Of a stretch of 64,000 nt of DNA, positions 23,850 to 35,934 are shown piece by piece. The notes below the pieces were generated by a model. That model saw only the letters and a list, made by a program, of their open reading frames with translations, ran no database searches and was not told the origin of the DNA. Within the stretch, counting starts at the first letter, position 1; each line of letters opens with the position of its first letter. A program made the translations under genes and the position numbers. The stretch is taken from assembly GCA_033964015.1 (NCBI GenBank), contig JAWWUD010000111.1:248001-312000 (forward strand), given 5' to 3'. Source of the DNA: Scolanthus callimorphus. Taxonomy: Eukaryota > Cnidaria > Anthozoa > Actiniaria > Edwardsiidae.

Positions 23850-24218
23850 GATTAGGAAAGCGTAAAATGAAGAAGTTTCAGTTGAAATGGTTTTCAACCG
23901 GCGGAAATAAACAGCAACACGTACATGCGTACTGGGAGCTGCGCAGTCAAACAAAATTTGCATAAGTTCAACTTCCGGGGACATTTAGGGACTAAGATAT
24001 CGAAATATTTATAACTCCTTAGTCGGGGAATTCGAAATTGATAATTGACTAGATTCGGACATTTTAGAGGCTGAACGCCTTGTTTGAAGGACATTTTCAC
24101 CAGTTTAGTAAATTACAATGTTTTCTTTTAAGGGCATCATTGGAGTGGGGCTCAAATATGGTCTCCAGGCCAGCGATACTCAGAACCAACTATCAGCGGC
24201 TATCTTACAAAATCCAAA
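23850..24218. promoter_or_regulatory. Probable bidirectional promoter, HSPA13/UTP25
   Basis: Only 369 bp separate the start codons of the divergent HSPA13 (minus) and UTP25 (plus) genes. Both 5' leaders and promoters must fit here. No TATA box in an obvious position for either gene was seen. The claim rests on geometry, not on recognised factor sites. Confidence 0.55.
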
Positions 24219-27200
24219 ATGGCGAAACATTCGAAGGGAAAACACAAGAAAAATGTGAAATCTAGAGTATCTAAATCCAAGGCAAGGATAAAGAAACTTA
24301 CGCAAATCAATGCCAAGAGTTTATCTAAGGCTCAAAAGAGACATCTTAAGGATTTTGGCGAACTTCACCCTGTGAATTTAAGGTAAATTATTAGTGGTGT
24401 TGTCTTCCACACGTGGTGGTTCTCACTTTGATGTGCGATGGCTTGAATAAAGGTTGTCCTTTTTCAAAAGTACTGGAATGTTGCATGGCTGAGACATTTT
24501 ATCAGCTTCCCTACTGCATACCTGTCAACCCAACTTTGTCAAAAATCTTGAGATTGTCCCTGGCGTGAATACAGAAAATGTATGAAAAAATTCCAAGAGT
24601 GTCAATGCGGATCAAATACAGTAACTAAATACATATAACCATATCTATCTATCTATATCTACCACGTGATCAATCCTTTTTGGCCGTAAGTTTGAGCATC
24701 CTTTGTTTTGTTGCTCTCAAACAAAGTTAATGTCGAAAAGTATTGATCACTTGGTACAAAAATAACCCATCACTTGGTACATAAAAAACAATTTCATGAT
24801 CAATGTGAAGCAGCCGCCGGCAGGTCTATTGGGATTCATACCATGAATGTGAACAAGTTACAGCACATTCCATGCCATGTCCCCACTGTAATGGTATTGG
24901 CCTTACCGTGTTTAAGCATTTTGATGTTATTGGCTTGATTTTCACAAATAGGTGAGGTTCTGTGATATGAAATATATCCAGAAACACCACAAAGTTTACC
25001 TGAAGTTTTTCACTGCAATTCCGCAAGTTTATTCTGTTGGCCAAGTCAAACATTATATGTACAATCCAAGTAAAAGTCCATGATCTGTGCATCACAAGTT
25101 AAAATATTCTTATCATTGATTTTCTAGTGATTCTTCAGAGTCGAGCAGAAAGAGGGCAAAGCGAGTTGTGGATGCAGAGGTATGGATTAATAGTATATCA
25201 GGAAGAAAGCTATTGCACTTTGAATAAAGCAGTTTTGGTTTTTAGATAAAAAAATATGTATTTTTTCAGTAACACAGTATTTTTCTTGAATGTTTGCTTA
25301 TTATTATTATTTTTTTAATAGAAGGTCTGATAGACAATGGGTCAAAGTGTGACCTCATAATACCAGGCCCATATGCTAGTCCAGCCCCTGAACTCACCTT
25401 CGCACATTGTCTGTAGTTGCTGAAAGGAGAGTCCAGAAACCTTTGAAAGCGCATGCACTAGATTTGACCAAGAACTTGTTTATTTTTTTTAGATGATAAT
25501 GTTTATCACTTGTATATCGAGGAATGATCTGTATTTACCAGTACTAACTTAATATGTATCTTTGGTTATTTCATTTCAGGATAACACTACAGATTCCAAA
25601 GTCATCAGCTTTATTGAGGATAAGGTGAATTTTTGCTTAAATACTCACTCCCGTATACATTAATACTTGATAATCAACCCATGCTCTTCATGTAAAAGAA
25701 CTACACTTTTGAAACTTTTGAAATTACATGCAGAACTAAAATTGAAGTCAGTAGGTTTTCACATTTTCCCTAGGGTATGGGATATGCATATATGGTAGCA
25801 CTGCCACAGCAATGACGGAGGTCCCAGGCCACTAGCTTGACAGCGCATGAAATTGAACATTCACCTGCTTAGATATTAGCAAAGTCTATCAAATGAAATA
25901 TTTTTTTAAGCATAAACATGGGCATTAGTTTTTCTTCTTTTGTAACCAGGATGTCCAGATCTATCTGTAAATGGCTCAGCATTTTCTTCATAGCTAGAAG
26001 AAGATGAGGTATCAGACACAGAGATCAGCCCTTACCAGCAGTTAGTTGGTTCCCTTAGTAACCAGGGCCTATCTGCTGCTGTGGATGATGATGAGGAGGA
26101 GAATGAGGACAATGATGATGACAATGATGATGATGACATGGAAGAAGATGGAAAAGATCTACAACTAGCTGATGATCATGAGGTCTCTGACCTTGCTTTG
26201 GTATGATAATAGCTTTTCCTTTATCAACCTAATGCCTTGTTTTGTACCTCTGGGAGGTCTTCAGCTACTCGAGGGAGTAGTTCTACCTTTTCATTACACC
26301 AGCAAGTATGATAACCCTGAATACAACCTCATTCCCTTCTTCTTTGTCCATAGCACTACCCATGTTACAATAAAACATCTTCACAACTTGTTTGACTGTT
26401 CAAACAGGATTCTGGTTTATGCAGTTTATTATACAAAAACTCATATTTCATGCTTTTAGATTACTAATAGCAATAATGAAGAGAGGATTAGTGAGACAGA
26501 TATTCAGCCCAAAGGCTCAGAAGACAAACTTGATGACAAAGACAGTGGCAATGAAGATGATGATGATATTGACTGTGTTGGCATGGCTGATGATGTGGAC
26601 TATAGGCATCAAGAACTGGATGATGATGATGAGGACAATGATGACGAAACAGGGCGAGTGACAGTTGGAGGAGGTATTTGCTTTTAGCTTACAGATTTTA
26701 ATGTTATATGAGCATTGTTATGGAACTTTTTTAATGATTGCTTCTAGGATCACATTTTTTTAATTTCGATTGTTTTTTTAAGGGGGGGGAGGGCATCTCG
26801 AAGCCACAGGTCTTACCCATGTGTAAGTTTGCAAACAAATAATTCCCTTTTTCCATGCCTTTTTCAGGTCATCCAGATCCATTCTCAGTTCATTTTGAGC
26901 AAGACCTTGATGAGGCAGTTCAAGCTCAGTTGAGTCAAAAAGAATCATTCAAGCAGAAGACCATGACTGTAAGTTCCTAATAATTTATTAAATGGGATGA
27001 TACCAGGAAAAGTTGTAAAATTATCATAATTGCAGCACATGAAATACTATCCTTTGTTCTGTCTAGGATTCCGCTATTGGCAAGATTACAATAATAGAAC
27101 CAGTGATCAAGGTCCCAACATCTCAAGGATTGGAAAAGGACATTTCAGCAGATTTTAGCAAGTTAAAGGTATGGTACAGTTTCAGTTTTTTCTTATATCG

Positions 27201-30200
27201 GACATACTGTATTTAACAAGATCTCCCTCTGAAAGGTTGTATTCTTTTTGTGCATCAGGTTAAGGCAAGACTTTGGAAAAGCTGGAAAGCAATAAACAGT
27301 TCCATAGAAAGAGGTATGCATAGAATCACTCCACATAAATTCCGTAGAAAAGTTCTAGCTCTTAGTATGTTTAGAAAAATGCTGCCAACAAAGCACATGC
27401 ATGGTCACCCTGGAAAACTTGTGGGACATCTCTGGCGATTGTAGTTGCATCACAATTTTTGGAAATGCTCATTGGTGACAAAAGAGCACATATTATGCTT
27501 TATGAATCTTGCAACATGTCATGCTACATATATATTGGTTTCTTCAGAAACAACATTCTCCAGGCTGCAAAACGGACTTTTCAATTACATGAATGCATAC
27601 AAGGTAAAGCAAATATTTTGGTAAAACTTTCATGTATATCATAACAACCAGAGGGTTAAACACCATGTTAAAGATGTTTTTTGCTAGAGTTTCAAGCATT
27701 AGCCCTACTTCAGGATTCAAAATCATTACCTCTGCACATGGTGCCAGGGGATACCAATGCCTTGTTCTACCAGCTGAGCTTGTCATTGTGATTGTGATTG
27801 CACATAAAATTACTATGTGAAGATAATGGTCAGGAAGATAGCATCTACTACATACATGTACATTGAAGTCATCATACATTTTGCAGTAGTTGTGATCAGT
27901 GGAGCAGATTTCGTATGACTGTGGTACTGTTGCGGTGGCGGTACGGAACCTGACCTGCTGTAGATACTGAATGAAACCGCATAGTCTGGCGTAGTCACGT
28001 CACGGTCGCGGCAGAACTCTTCCACGGCACTTTTCACAGTCATTCGAAATCTGCTCTAGCTGCAGTATCATTCTTAGATCCTGTTCACACGAGACCGGTA
28101 TAAAACCGGACCGGTACAATTCTGGTACGGTACCGCCGTGTACACATGGGACCTGCGGTACCGGACCAATTTTGGCACGGCTAGGGGTGCACGGTCCCGT
28201 GTGAACACTGTTGCAAAACGTGCCAGAATTGTACCTGTACCGTATGAACAGGCGGTACCGTATCAGAATTGTACCGGTCCGGTTTTGTACCGGTCTAGTG
28301 TAAACTGGGTCTTAGTAGTTTTTACCATATGCATGGTATCACGTTAGTCATTTTTCACCTCACTAATGTTTCATTTCCAGGACCTATTCTACTCTCAGCG
28401 AACATTTGAAAATGGAGAAGACATCCGTAGATTGTATTGTCTTCACACTGTCAATCATATTCTCAAGTGAGTTAACTCTGATGTGCATTAGGTAGCAAGT
28501 TGTTGAGAAAAAAAGTTCTTTGCTCAGTTGTCCAAGTTTGTTGGAAGAACCATGGACGTCCCTGGAAGAACAGATGCAAATATTGGGCAGTTGTATTCTC
28601 CAACTGCGCCTTTTATATTTTCGAGGACCCACTTTTTGTAGACCCCCCATTTGTCTGTCCAGACGATTTGTTCGTCTCCTAATGTAAAAATGGCAATAAT
28701 TGTTGCAGTTTGCACCTGACTTATATGATGTTAATTTGTCTTTCAGAACCCGTTCACGAGTTTTGAGGAATAATGCTAAGATCGTACAAGCGCAAAAGGA
28801 GAAGCGCGAACCGGAGTAAGGAATAACATTTACTTAGAGGGTATTTCTTCCGTCTGGCACGAGGTTAGCGCCAGACGGAAGCCATTTCGTGTGCGAGTCT
28901 GGGCAAAGCATAATTACCCAATCAGAAAATTCCAGAACGCAGGGCAAAGAAAATAGATTTCCTTTCGCTTTATTTGGTGAAAAATGGAAAATTTTTTATA
29001 CTTTTTTTTTAAATTTAAACTGAAGGTGAGCACCCTGTGGCGCCACCTAGGTGTTGTCCGTTGTTGTTGTTTTCAAAAGGAAACGAGTTCACATTTTTAG
29101 GAAAAGAACTTTTCAAAACTTGCTTTTCCTATTTATGAAAGAGCTGATGTATTTTCCACAGGGAGTTGAGAGATCAAGGCCTGACACGTCCAAAGGTAGT
29201 TATTCTGGTGCCATTCAGAGACGCGGCTCTTCGGGTTGTCGATCTCATTTTAGAGCTTCTACTTCCAGGTGGCGAGGTAAGTAAGACATTGGCGGTCATC
29301 CTATTATCACTGCGCATACTTAATTATAATGGCAAAAGATCGATAAAAATAATCCCCATTTAACCAAAGGATGTCCACATGACCACGCTAGTACTTAATC
29401 CTGCGTTCCCGCCATCTTCTCATTCTGCCAGTTTGACATAAAGTTCGAGAGGGAATTTGATCGGTTTTGGTGCGCCATTGCAGAGCGTGGAACACTATGG
29501 GCAAGCCTTGCCAAAGGAGCTCGACCTCTCTTCCGATACCTTCTTGTTAATGAGCCACTGATGTATCACCCCTCTCTCTGCTTCAGGGTCAAGTAATGAA
29601 CAAAAAGCGATTCCACCAAGAGTATTCAGAATCAGGCGAGCCGGAGCCCAGGCGGTCCCACCAACCCGAGGACTTCAAGGCCATGTTTGCGGGCAACATT
29701 GACGATTGTTTTCGCATTGGTGTGTCAGTCATGAGAAAAGCCGTCAAACTGTACAGTGAATTCTACTCTTGTGACATCATCGTGGCGTCACCTTTAGGGC
29801 TGAGGACTATTATTGGTAGCGATGAGTAAGTTTAGAATGTTAGTCTAGAGTTATAAAACAAAATACCCCTCTCTCCCTTGGAAGTCAAGGTTTGGGGTTT
29901 ATTCATTCTCGAACCCAGCGATTTAAACCACCCCCAAGAGGTGTGTTAGATTTAACCCTCGATTTGCCGTATTTTAAACCCGGGTTAAAGTTAAACCACT
30001 TTCTAGCAACACCATTAGCGCGCTCAAATTTAATCCTCTATTAAAGGCCCATCACCAACCGACAGCCTTTGCGGACTCTTAGCCAATCAGAGCAGCCGAA
30101 AAACAATGGATCAATTTGAAAACAAAAGAAAACGGGGCGCAAAGACTCCCGGTTGGTGATGGGCCTTTAAATTCGGATTAAAGTTAATCCACCGGGGCCT

Positions 30201-33200
30201 GAGCTCCCCTCGTAGGGGAGACTTTTGTGACAGCCATTGACGCATGCGCTTGATTTGATACAGAGCCGCTGAGAGGGAGAATTTTCTGCGCATGCTCCAA
30301 CGTTCAAAAATAAGCCAATCAGAATTCTCGAGTCCAGAGCTCCCCGGCTCTTCACCTCGCGGGGGAGGCTCTGGGGACAACCTCGTACCCAGAGCCCATC
30401 ATCTTTTGGCCAGCGGCAAGATTCAGGGCTCTGGGGGAATCCAACCTCGTCCCCAGGGTCTTCTCGGTCGTTTTTCAAGATGGCGGTTGACTCCAGAGAA
30501 GACCCTGGGGGAGGCTGAATCACATGACCACTTCGAAACAAAGGACAAAACTCGTTCTCATGTCCTCAAACAGTGGTCATGTGACTCAGCCTCCCCCAGG
30601 GTCTTCTCTGAGCTAACCGCCATTTTGAAAAACGACCGAGAAGACCCTGGGGACGAGGTTGGGGGGAATCCGATTTGTGAGCATGCGTGGTAGGTCAAAA
30701 ACGTAACGAACTTTCATACAACAATCAAACCGGAAACCCAGAATCTGGGGTTTAAAAAAATCGATTCCCCCAGAGCCCTGAATCTTTGCCGCTGGCCAAA
30801 AGATGACGGGCTCTGGGTACGAGATTGGCTCTGGAGACAGCCATTGACGTATGCGCGAGATTTGATACAGAGCCGTTGAGAGAAACAATTTTCCGCGCAT
30901 GCTCCAACGTTCAAAATCAGCCAATCAGCGACGGCCCTCATATGGATGTCCCCAGAGCCTCCCCTGCGCGCAGACGAGCCGGGGAGCTCTGGGTACGAGA
31001 ATGCTGAGAGAGAGAACTTTCTGCGCATGCTTCAACGTGCTTCAATATGCCAATCAGCAAAAGCCTCCCCAGCGAGGTTACGAGCCGGGGAGCTCTGGGT
31101 AGGAGAATGGGGTTTATTGTGGATCTTTCAGCATAGCGCATCTTTCAAAATGGGGAATGTAAAACTGTATGAACTCATGTCATGATCTCACCAGTTTGTT
31201 CTTGCTTTTGTTGGTGACAAATTTATTTCTTCTTGCTGTTTCGTGAACCAGACAAGATCGATCTATTAGAATCTATTATTAAATCAATTTAAACTGCTTT
31301 TGCTCTGTTTTACCTTAGGGAAAAGTCGCGTGATTATGACTTCCTCTCCTCGATAGAGGTCCTGATTCTCGACCAGGCAGATGTGTTCCTCATGCAGAAC
31401 TGGGAACACGTGCAGGTTCGTCCAACACTTCATGGTGCAGTTGAGTGATTGCAGCCTAGTCCCTGGCGTTCTGGGTGGGCTTCCTGTGGTTGGTAAGACG
31501 TGTGACGTGACGTCATAGGAAACCGCTCGTCCCAGTGTTTTCGCAACCTCACGGTTCATCTCCGAGCACAGGAAGCCCATGCAGAATGCCAGGGACTAGG
31601 CTGGAGTGATTGTGTTGTTGATGAAAAGAAAGAAAGAGGGGAAAGGAAGAGAAGAGAAGGGAAGAGTACAAGCAGTGGTGGTTTTGAGCTAATTTTTTCA
31701 TCTTTACTTGTTTATTTAGCATGTCTTTGAACATCTCCATCTTCAACCCAAGGACGCACACGATGTTGACTTCTCGCGAGTGAGAAACTGGTGTCTAAAT
31801 GGATGGTAAGCAGCTTCTCTCTAATATCTATCATCCTTCCCTCCCTCCCTTAACACACCATAGACCTCAGATAGATGCTGCTCCTGATTTGTTTATGGCT
31901 AGTCCTGATTTGTTTATGGTGACTTTTATACTGTTTTCAGGTCCAAGCATTACAGACAGACGTTAATATTTAGCAGTTTCGTTTCACCAGAGTTGAATTC
32001 CCTGAACAGCACCTACTGTCTTAATATCCTTTTTACCTTGATGTAGCTGGGTGATCACATTTTTTTTTCACACCGGAGAGTCGAGGACCGTAACATTTGA
32101 AAATCCCCTCACCTGGAATTTCCAAAGGCCGCAACATCCCCTCCCTGGAATTTCCAGGGATCCTCGACACCCCCCCTCCCCTGAAATTTGAACACCCCCT
32201 CCCTTGGAATTTCCAGGTTGCCTAAACAACCCCTTTTCCACAGCTTTCCACACCCCTCCCCCTGGAATTCCCAGGGGTCCTGAACTCCCCCCTCCCCTGA
32301 AATATGAACACCCCCTCCCTTGGAATTTCAAGGTTGCCTAAACAACCATAGCTTTCCACACCCCTCCCCCCTGGAATTTCCAAGGGTCCTCGACCCCTCA
32401 CCCTAGGATTCAGGTAGACTACCCTAGGTTTTTTCTGTCAGTCTTTTATTAGCTAGCATTAAGTTGCTCGCGTGTCTGGTATGTTGCGTGGTTGTTAATC
32501 AAAATAACCACGCGACATACCAGACACGCGAACAACGTAATGCTAGCTAATAAAAGTCTGACAGAAAAAAACCTCTGCTAGCAGGGTACAGGTAGACCCC
32601 CTCCTATTGGAATTTCCTGGGCCTTAATAGACCCCTCCCCCTGGAATTTTCCACGGTGCGGACGGAATCCAGTTAGACTACTCCAACCAATGCCACCCAA
32701 GCAAATTGTCCTACAAATTAGCCAATATCGATCGAACATCTGAACAATAGATGCAACACAATTGTTTTCATCTTTAGTGAAAAACACACGATGTTTTACT
32801 TGATACCGTTGATACGCATAAGAATAGGTTTAGAAACATTTTCTACACTAAAATTCACCCCAAGATAATGTAAATCATGAACATAAATATGTCTGTACAA
32901 TTTGTTGAAGATTTGTTTGGGTGTGGCTTTGGATTGTGTAGTCGCACTGTTAGTAAGGTAGAGGGCGCTGCGTCAATTGACATCATCTTATATATTCTGC
33001 TTACATTTCCTTGACGCTTAACCTGCACATTTTGCTGGCATAATTAAGACAAGTTTTAAAGATTCCCCAGGGACAATATCGCAAGTGGTCACTCAGGTCC
33101 CTCAGGTAAAGTGTACCCCCCAAAGAGACTGGTCAACAATGAACTAAATGTAATTCTGTAGTCATAGCTGTAGGTAGTGTCATGAATGGTAGTCAGATAG

Positions 33201-34434
33201 ACTAGATTTCAGATGGGTGTCCTTAGTAAATCAGATTTCCTGGTACAGCTGTATGCTAATTTTGCGTCGTTTTATGTTTGCCTTTTTAGGTGTTCCATCG
33301 TATCAGCTGTCAATCATATGTTGACTATCAAGAGAAGAGGTTCCAGGTGTTCGTTAACGAGGTACAGAACCACCCGATCTTTTACGTCAATGAATTTCCT
33401 ACCTGACCAAGATACAGAGTAGTTGCTGCAGGACTATAGACTTTATACTCTTACTTTCTGAACGAGTATAAAATATTTCATCTCTTACTTATTAACACAA
33501 AACCCGCCTTAATTATACTCTTTTAAATACTGCACTCCTAACATCCCTAGGGACACAACAAGGCAAGTGTACATTCCGAAACGCGAAAAAGTATATTTAT
33601 ACTCTAATCTACATTAATAACACAATACCAATTAGGAGTGAGCGTCTCTTTATTGGTACGTGACAAAAATGTTTCGTATGGCTAGAATGTTTGATTAATG
33701 TCATCTAATTTTTTTTCCTAGATCCTACCAGAGTTCCGAGGGCCTCTAATGGGACACACAGCCATATTTATTCCTTCCTATTTCGATTTCGTGCGCTTAA
33801 GGAATTATTTCCGGAGGAAAGAAATTTCATTCGCGCAAATATCCGAGTAAGTGAATGAGAGCATAAGGGGGACTGCAAGTACTCTAGAAAACAATCTCGA
33901 TTGACAGTTCTTGGTGTATGTGGTTCCTCTGACTATATGTTCCTTTCTCCTTTTCCCTTATTAGATATACAAAGCGGCCAGACGTTACCCGAGCTCGGAC
34001 GCGGTTCTTTGAGGGCGCACGTCCGTTTCTACTCTACACAGAAAGATTTCACTTCTTTTATAGGTGCGTGTTCTTTTCTGTGAAGCAGTTGTTCTTTTGA
34101 GTTGATCTCTAGAGCCATACCCGTTTTAGTGAAAATCTGGTAGCCTTTTATTAATTGTTTTTTTTTTCTTCACAGATATCGTTTACGAGGAATCAGGAAC
34201 ATTATCTTCTATGAACTGCCTCACTACGCGCACTTTTACCCTGAAATTCTTAACTACCTTGACACTGGAAGTAGCAGCCAATCAGCTTCAAGTTCTCCAG
34301 TCACGTGCACGATACTCTATAGTAAATATGATAGTCACCGGCTGGCAGGAATCGTAGGGCCACAGAGGTGTCAGCATATGTTGTCATCTAACAAACACGT
34401 GCATATGTTTGTAACGGATGAGAAATCCACGTGA
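24219..34434 (+). CDS. UTP25: UTP25 small-subunit processome component (Def/DIEXF)
   Basis: Nucleolar protein of the 18S rRNA processing machinery. Twenty-one exons join into 800 codons plus stop with consistent phases: 24219-24382, 25128-25179, 25580-25624, 25994-26200, 26460-26673, 26868-26968, 27067-27168, 27259-27313, 27548-27603, 28381-28466, 28747-28815, 29162-29276, 29587-29825, 31319-31415, 31720-31805, 31941-32023, 33029-33105, 33290-33361, 33722-33846, 33965-34063, 34176-34434. The N-terminus is lysine-rich ([12 protein letters not shown]), then comes a long acidic D/E run (exons 4-5). The conserved core is a degenerate DEAD-helicase fold: [40 protein letters not shown] and [15 protein letters not shown] in place of an active DEAD box. 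The C-terminal half has [25 protein letters not shown] and [15 protein letters not shown]. Human UTP25 is about 756 residues. All introns are GT-AG except intron 16, which is AT-AC. Confidence 0.93.
25376..25500. repeat. Left-end fragment of the 13.4 kb MITE family
   Basis: Within UTP25 intron 2, TAGTCCAGCCCCTGAACTC and the downstream GGAGAGTCCAGAAACCTTT, then GACCAAGAACTTG, match the left part of the element at 13428-13858. The right end is absent. Confidence 0.6.
27902..28056. mobile_element. GAGCAGATTTCG family MITE (copy 1, in UTP25 intron)
   Basis: Inverted ends GAGCAGATTTCGTATGACTG and CAGTCATTCGAAATCTGCTC. The interior has GCGGTGGCGGTACGGAACCT and GAAACCGCATAGTC. A longer copy with the same ends and interior lies at 51026-51207. 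Non-coding. Confidence 0.75.
28074..28314. mobile_element. Palindromic MITE, 241 bp
   Basis: The arms contain ACCGGACCGGTACAATTCTG and its complement, and extend to TTAGATCC... and ...GGGTCTTA at the ends, about 65 bp per arm with scattered mismatches. Located in UTP25 intron 9. Non-coding. Confidence 0.7.
30041..30170. mobile_element. 130-bp MITE with TTAA ends (copy 2)
   Basis: Same 130-bp sequence family as 16821-16950, in the same orientation, with TTAA at both ends. Differences are few and scattered (for example CGACAGCC against CGAGAGCC). Located in UTP25 intron 13. Confidence 0.8.
30337..31110. mobile_element. Cluster of CTCGTACCCAGAGC family elements in UTP25 intron 13
   Basis: Several copies of the terminus found at 16.35-16.75 kb occur in both orientations (near 30384, 30814, 30974 and 31090), with the internal GACGGGCTCTGGGTACGAG, CAGCGGCAAGATTCAGGGCT and CGCATGCTCCAACGTTC motifs. 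One copy is split by the insertion at 30443-30662. The overlapping reading frames here are all repeat-derived. Confidence 0.65.
30443..30662. mobile_element. 220-bp palindromic element with 9-bp target duplication
   Basis: The arms AACCTCGTCCCCAGGGTCTT and its complement extend through CGGTCGTTTTTCAAGATGGCGG, with an inner stem around AGACCCTGGGGGAGGCTGA. It is flanked by GGGGAATCC on both sides (30434-30442 and 30663-30671). The paralogous sequence at 16630-16660 shows the uninterrupted target with a single GGGGAATCC (on the other strand), which fixes the boundaries. The 9-bp duplication suggests a Mutator-like family (inference). Confidence 0.85.
31452..31603. mobile_element. 152-bp palindromic element with 9-bp target duplication
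   Basis: The ends CAGCCTAGTCCCTGGCGTTC and GCCAGGGACTAGGCTG are inverted, continuing through GGGCTTCCTGTG. GAGTGATTG flanks both sides (31443-31451 and 31604-31612). Located in UTP25 intron 14. A partial relative lies at 46108-46215 (GAGTCCCTGGCGTTCTGGGC). Confidence 0.8.
32096..32400. repeat. GGAATTTCC-rich low-complexity repeat
   Basis: C-rich sequence with about seven copies of CTGGAATTTCC or close variants at irregular spacing of 30-60 bp; two more occur at 32608-32650. The same word recurs in the repeats at 40.1-40.7 kb and, as GGAATTCC, at 2.35-2.48 kb. Located in the AT-AC intron. Confidence 0.7.
32426..32574. mobile_element. 149-bp near-perfect palindrome
   Basis: The arms run from AGGTTTTTTCTGTCAG through TTTTATTAGCTAGCATTA to GTCTGGTATGT and back, about 65 bp each, with a short AT loop (GTTAATCAAAAT). 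Inserted in the AT-AC intron of UTP25. Confidence 0.75.
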
Positions 34435-35934
34435 TAGAATTGTCTGGTCACGTGCAGATCACGTGCATATTGGGCAAAGAACTGGCAAAAGCGCAATCAG
34501 TGAATTCATTCATACAGAATGCATGTGACGGTCTAGTGCAAAGACAATAACTAAAGGAATTGTTAGAGGTCAGCGCACTATCGGATATCCGTCAAACGTT
34601 TAAAGTGGATGACATCTTTCAGTATGTTTCTGATCTAATCTGGCCACATGCATATTTTAGTTTGCCAGATAGAGAATAACCAACTGTTGTCTACGCGAGC
34701 GTGGACATGAACATTCAAATGAAACTACACAATATGAATTGTGTCGATAAAAATGGTTCAATCGGAATAAAAGTGTTTTTATTATAAAGCATAATAGTTT
34801 ATTGGTCTGCATAGCGAGTAAAAGCCACAATCGATGCTCTGGGACATTTGGTGTTTTGCCTTATAAGGAAGTGATTCTCCTTATAGGAGATGCATACTAA
34901 ACTTTGGCATGTGCGAGTATCCCATGTCTTAGGTGCTGTAGTACACTATTACGACATTCTACGTCTTGATTCTATCCATTTTTTTATGTTTCCATTCCCA
35001 ATAATAGAACAGCTTAGTCATCAAATGTTGGCATCAAATGTCATCGTTTTTCAACTACCCCGTATATCTTGCCCCTTTGTAGGGCACACCCTTCGTCTTC
35101 GAGTGATGCGTCGAAATTCTAAATCATGTGTGCTACACCTAAAACAATTGTCGTTTCTATTTAAAAAACCGTAATATCTTGATCAGATTTCCAATCCAAT
35201 TTTTAACATTTACGACATGCAGCTTATGAATGCGAAATCTATCTAGCTATTCTACAGTCTTACCCGACTCTGTATTTACATGATATTAAGTGGATGCGTT
35301 GTTGGACAGTCGCACCATATGAACCAGTCGAGCGTGTTTCACAGTCAACTGACGTCTGTCGCGACGAACATCAGACCAACGTGCCAAGGGACAAGAATCG
35401 ATCACCTGGCGACCAAGTTGAAATTTTTTTTGTCGCCTGGACAAACGTCTTGTTCGCCCATTGACAGTGCAATCATCTAGGCAAAATGTCAAACCCTGAC
35501 CTACAGAACGCATTGATAAGCAATGGACTATTCCACTCCAGAAGCGCGCGCACCGCTGTTTAGAAATGCCATTCAATGTATCACAACTACCAGGATGCAA
35601 TGCACGCGTGCTGTACGTTTTGCTCGTCGTTTACCGACATGTAGCCCTCGTACGCGTTTTAGCTGGAATCGTCCATTGAAAAACCATAAAAATCTTTCAG
35701 CGACGATCAGAGTTGAAAACATAATCTAAAACATTTAAAACTATATTAACACTACTATTTCTCGGCCTCACAAACAAAATGTCGGGATTCATCAGTCTCT
35801 ATCTTGCCTTATAAGCTTTACGATAAAAACGTCATTAAACCAGGCATCCTATGGTATTAAAACCCTCTATAGGATATCCGGGTCAGTTCTCGACATCTGC
35901 TTGCTTCTTACATCTCTTGCCCCTCGACCGTTTG
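34435..35934. other. Convergent spacer between UTP25 and the AKR-LRR gene
   Basis: No gene supported. AATAAA at 34766-34771 is a plausible UTP25 polyadenylation signal, 332 bp after the stop. The rest up to 35934 would include the 3' end of the minus-strand gene. Confidence 0.5.

Larger units (their letters stand above)
32024..33028 (+). other. U12-type AT-AC intron of UTP25
   Basis: The intron starts ATATCCTTT, the U12 5' splice consensus, and ends CAC. A branch site TTCCTTGAC, an exact U12 consensus match, sits at 33007-33015, with its branch adenosine about 14 nt from the end. Joining these sites keeps the frame (phase 1) and yields [12 protein letters not shown], then [12 protein letters not shown], which aligns without gaps to the vertebrate protein (YCFNYRGQ... 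as I remember it). No GT-AG alternative restores this segment. The intron also contains GGAATTTCC-rich repeats and a 149-bp palindrome. Confidence 0.92.

Noticed and set aside
30167..31185. Many overlapping frames of 60-130 codons on both strands
   Set aside because: All lie in CTCGTACCCAGAGC and palindromic elements. The same peptides recur on both strands because the DNA is inverted repeats.
35286..35600. 104-codon minus-strand frame downstream of the AKR-LRR gene
   Set aside because: No similarity recognised and no splice sites. It sits where the 3' untranslated region of the gene should be.
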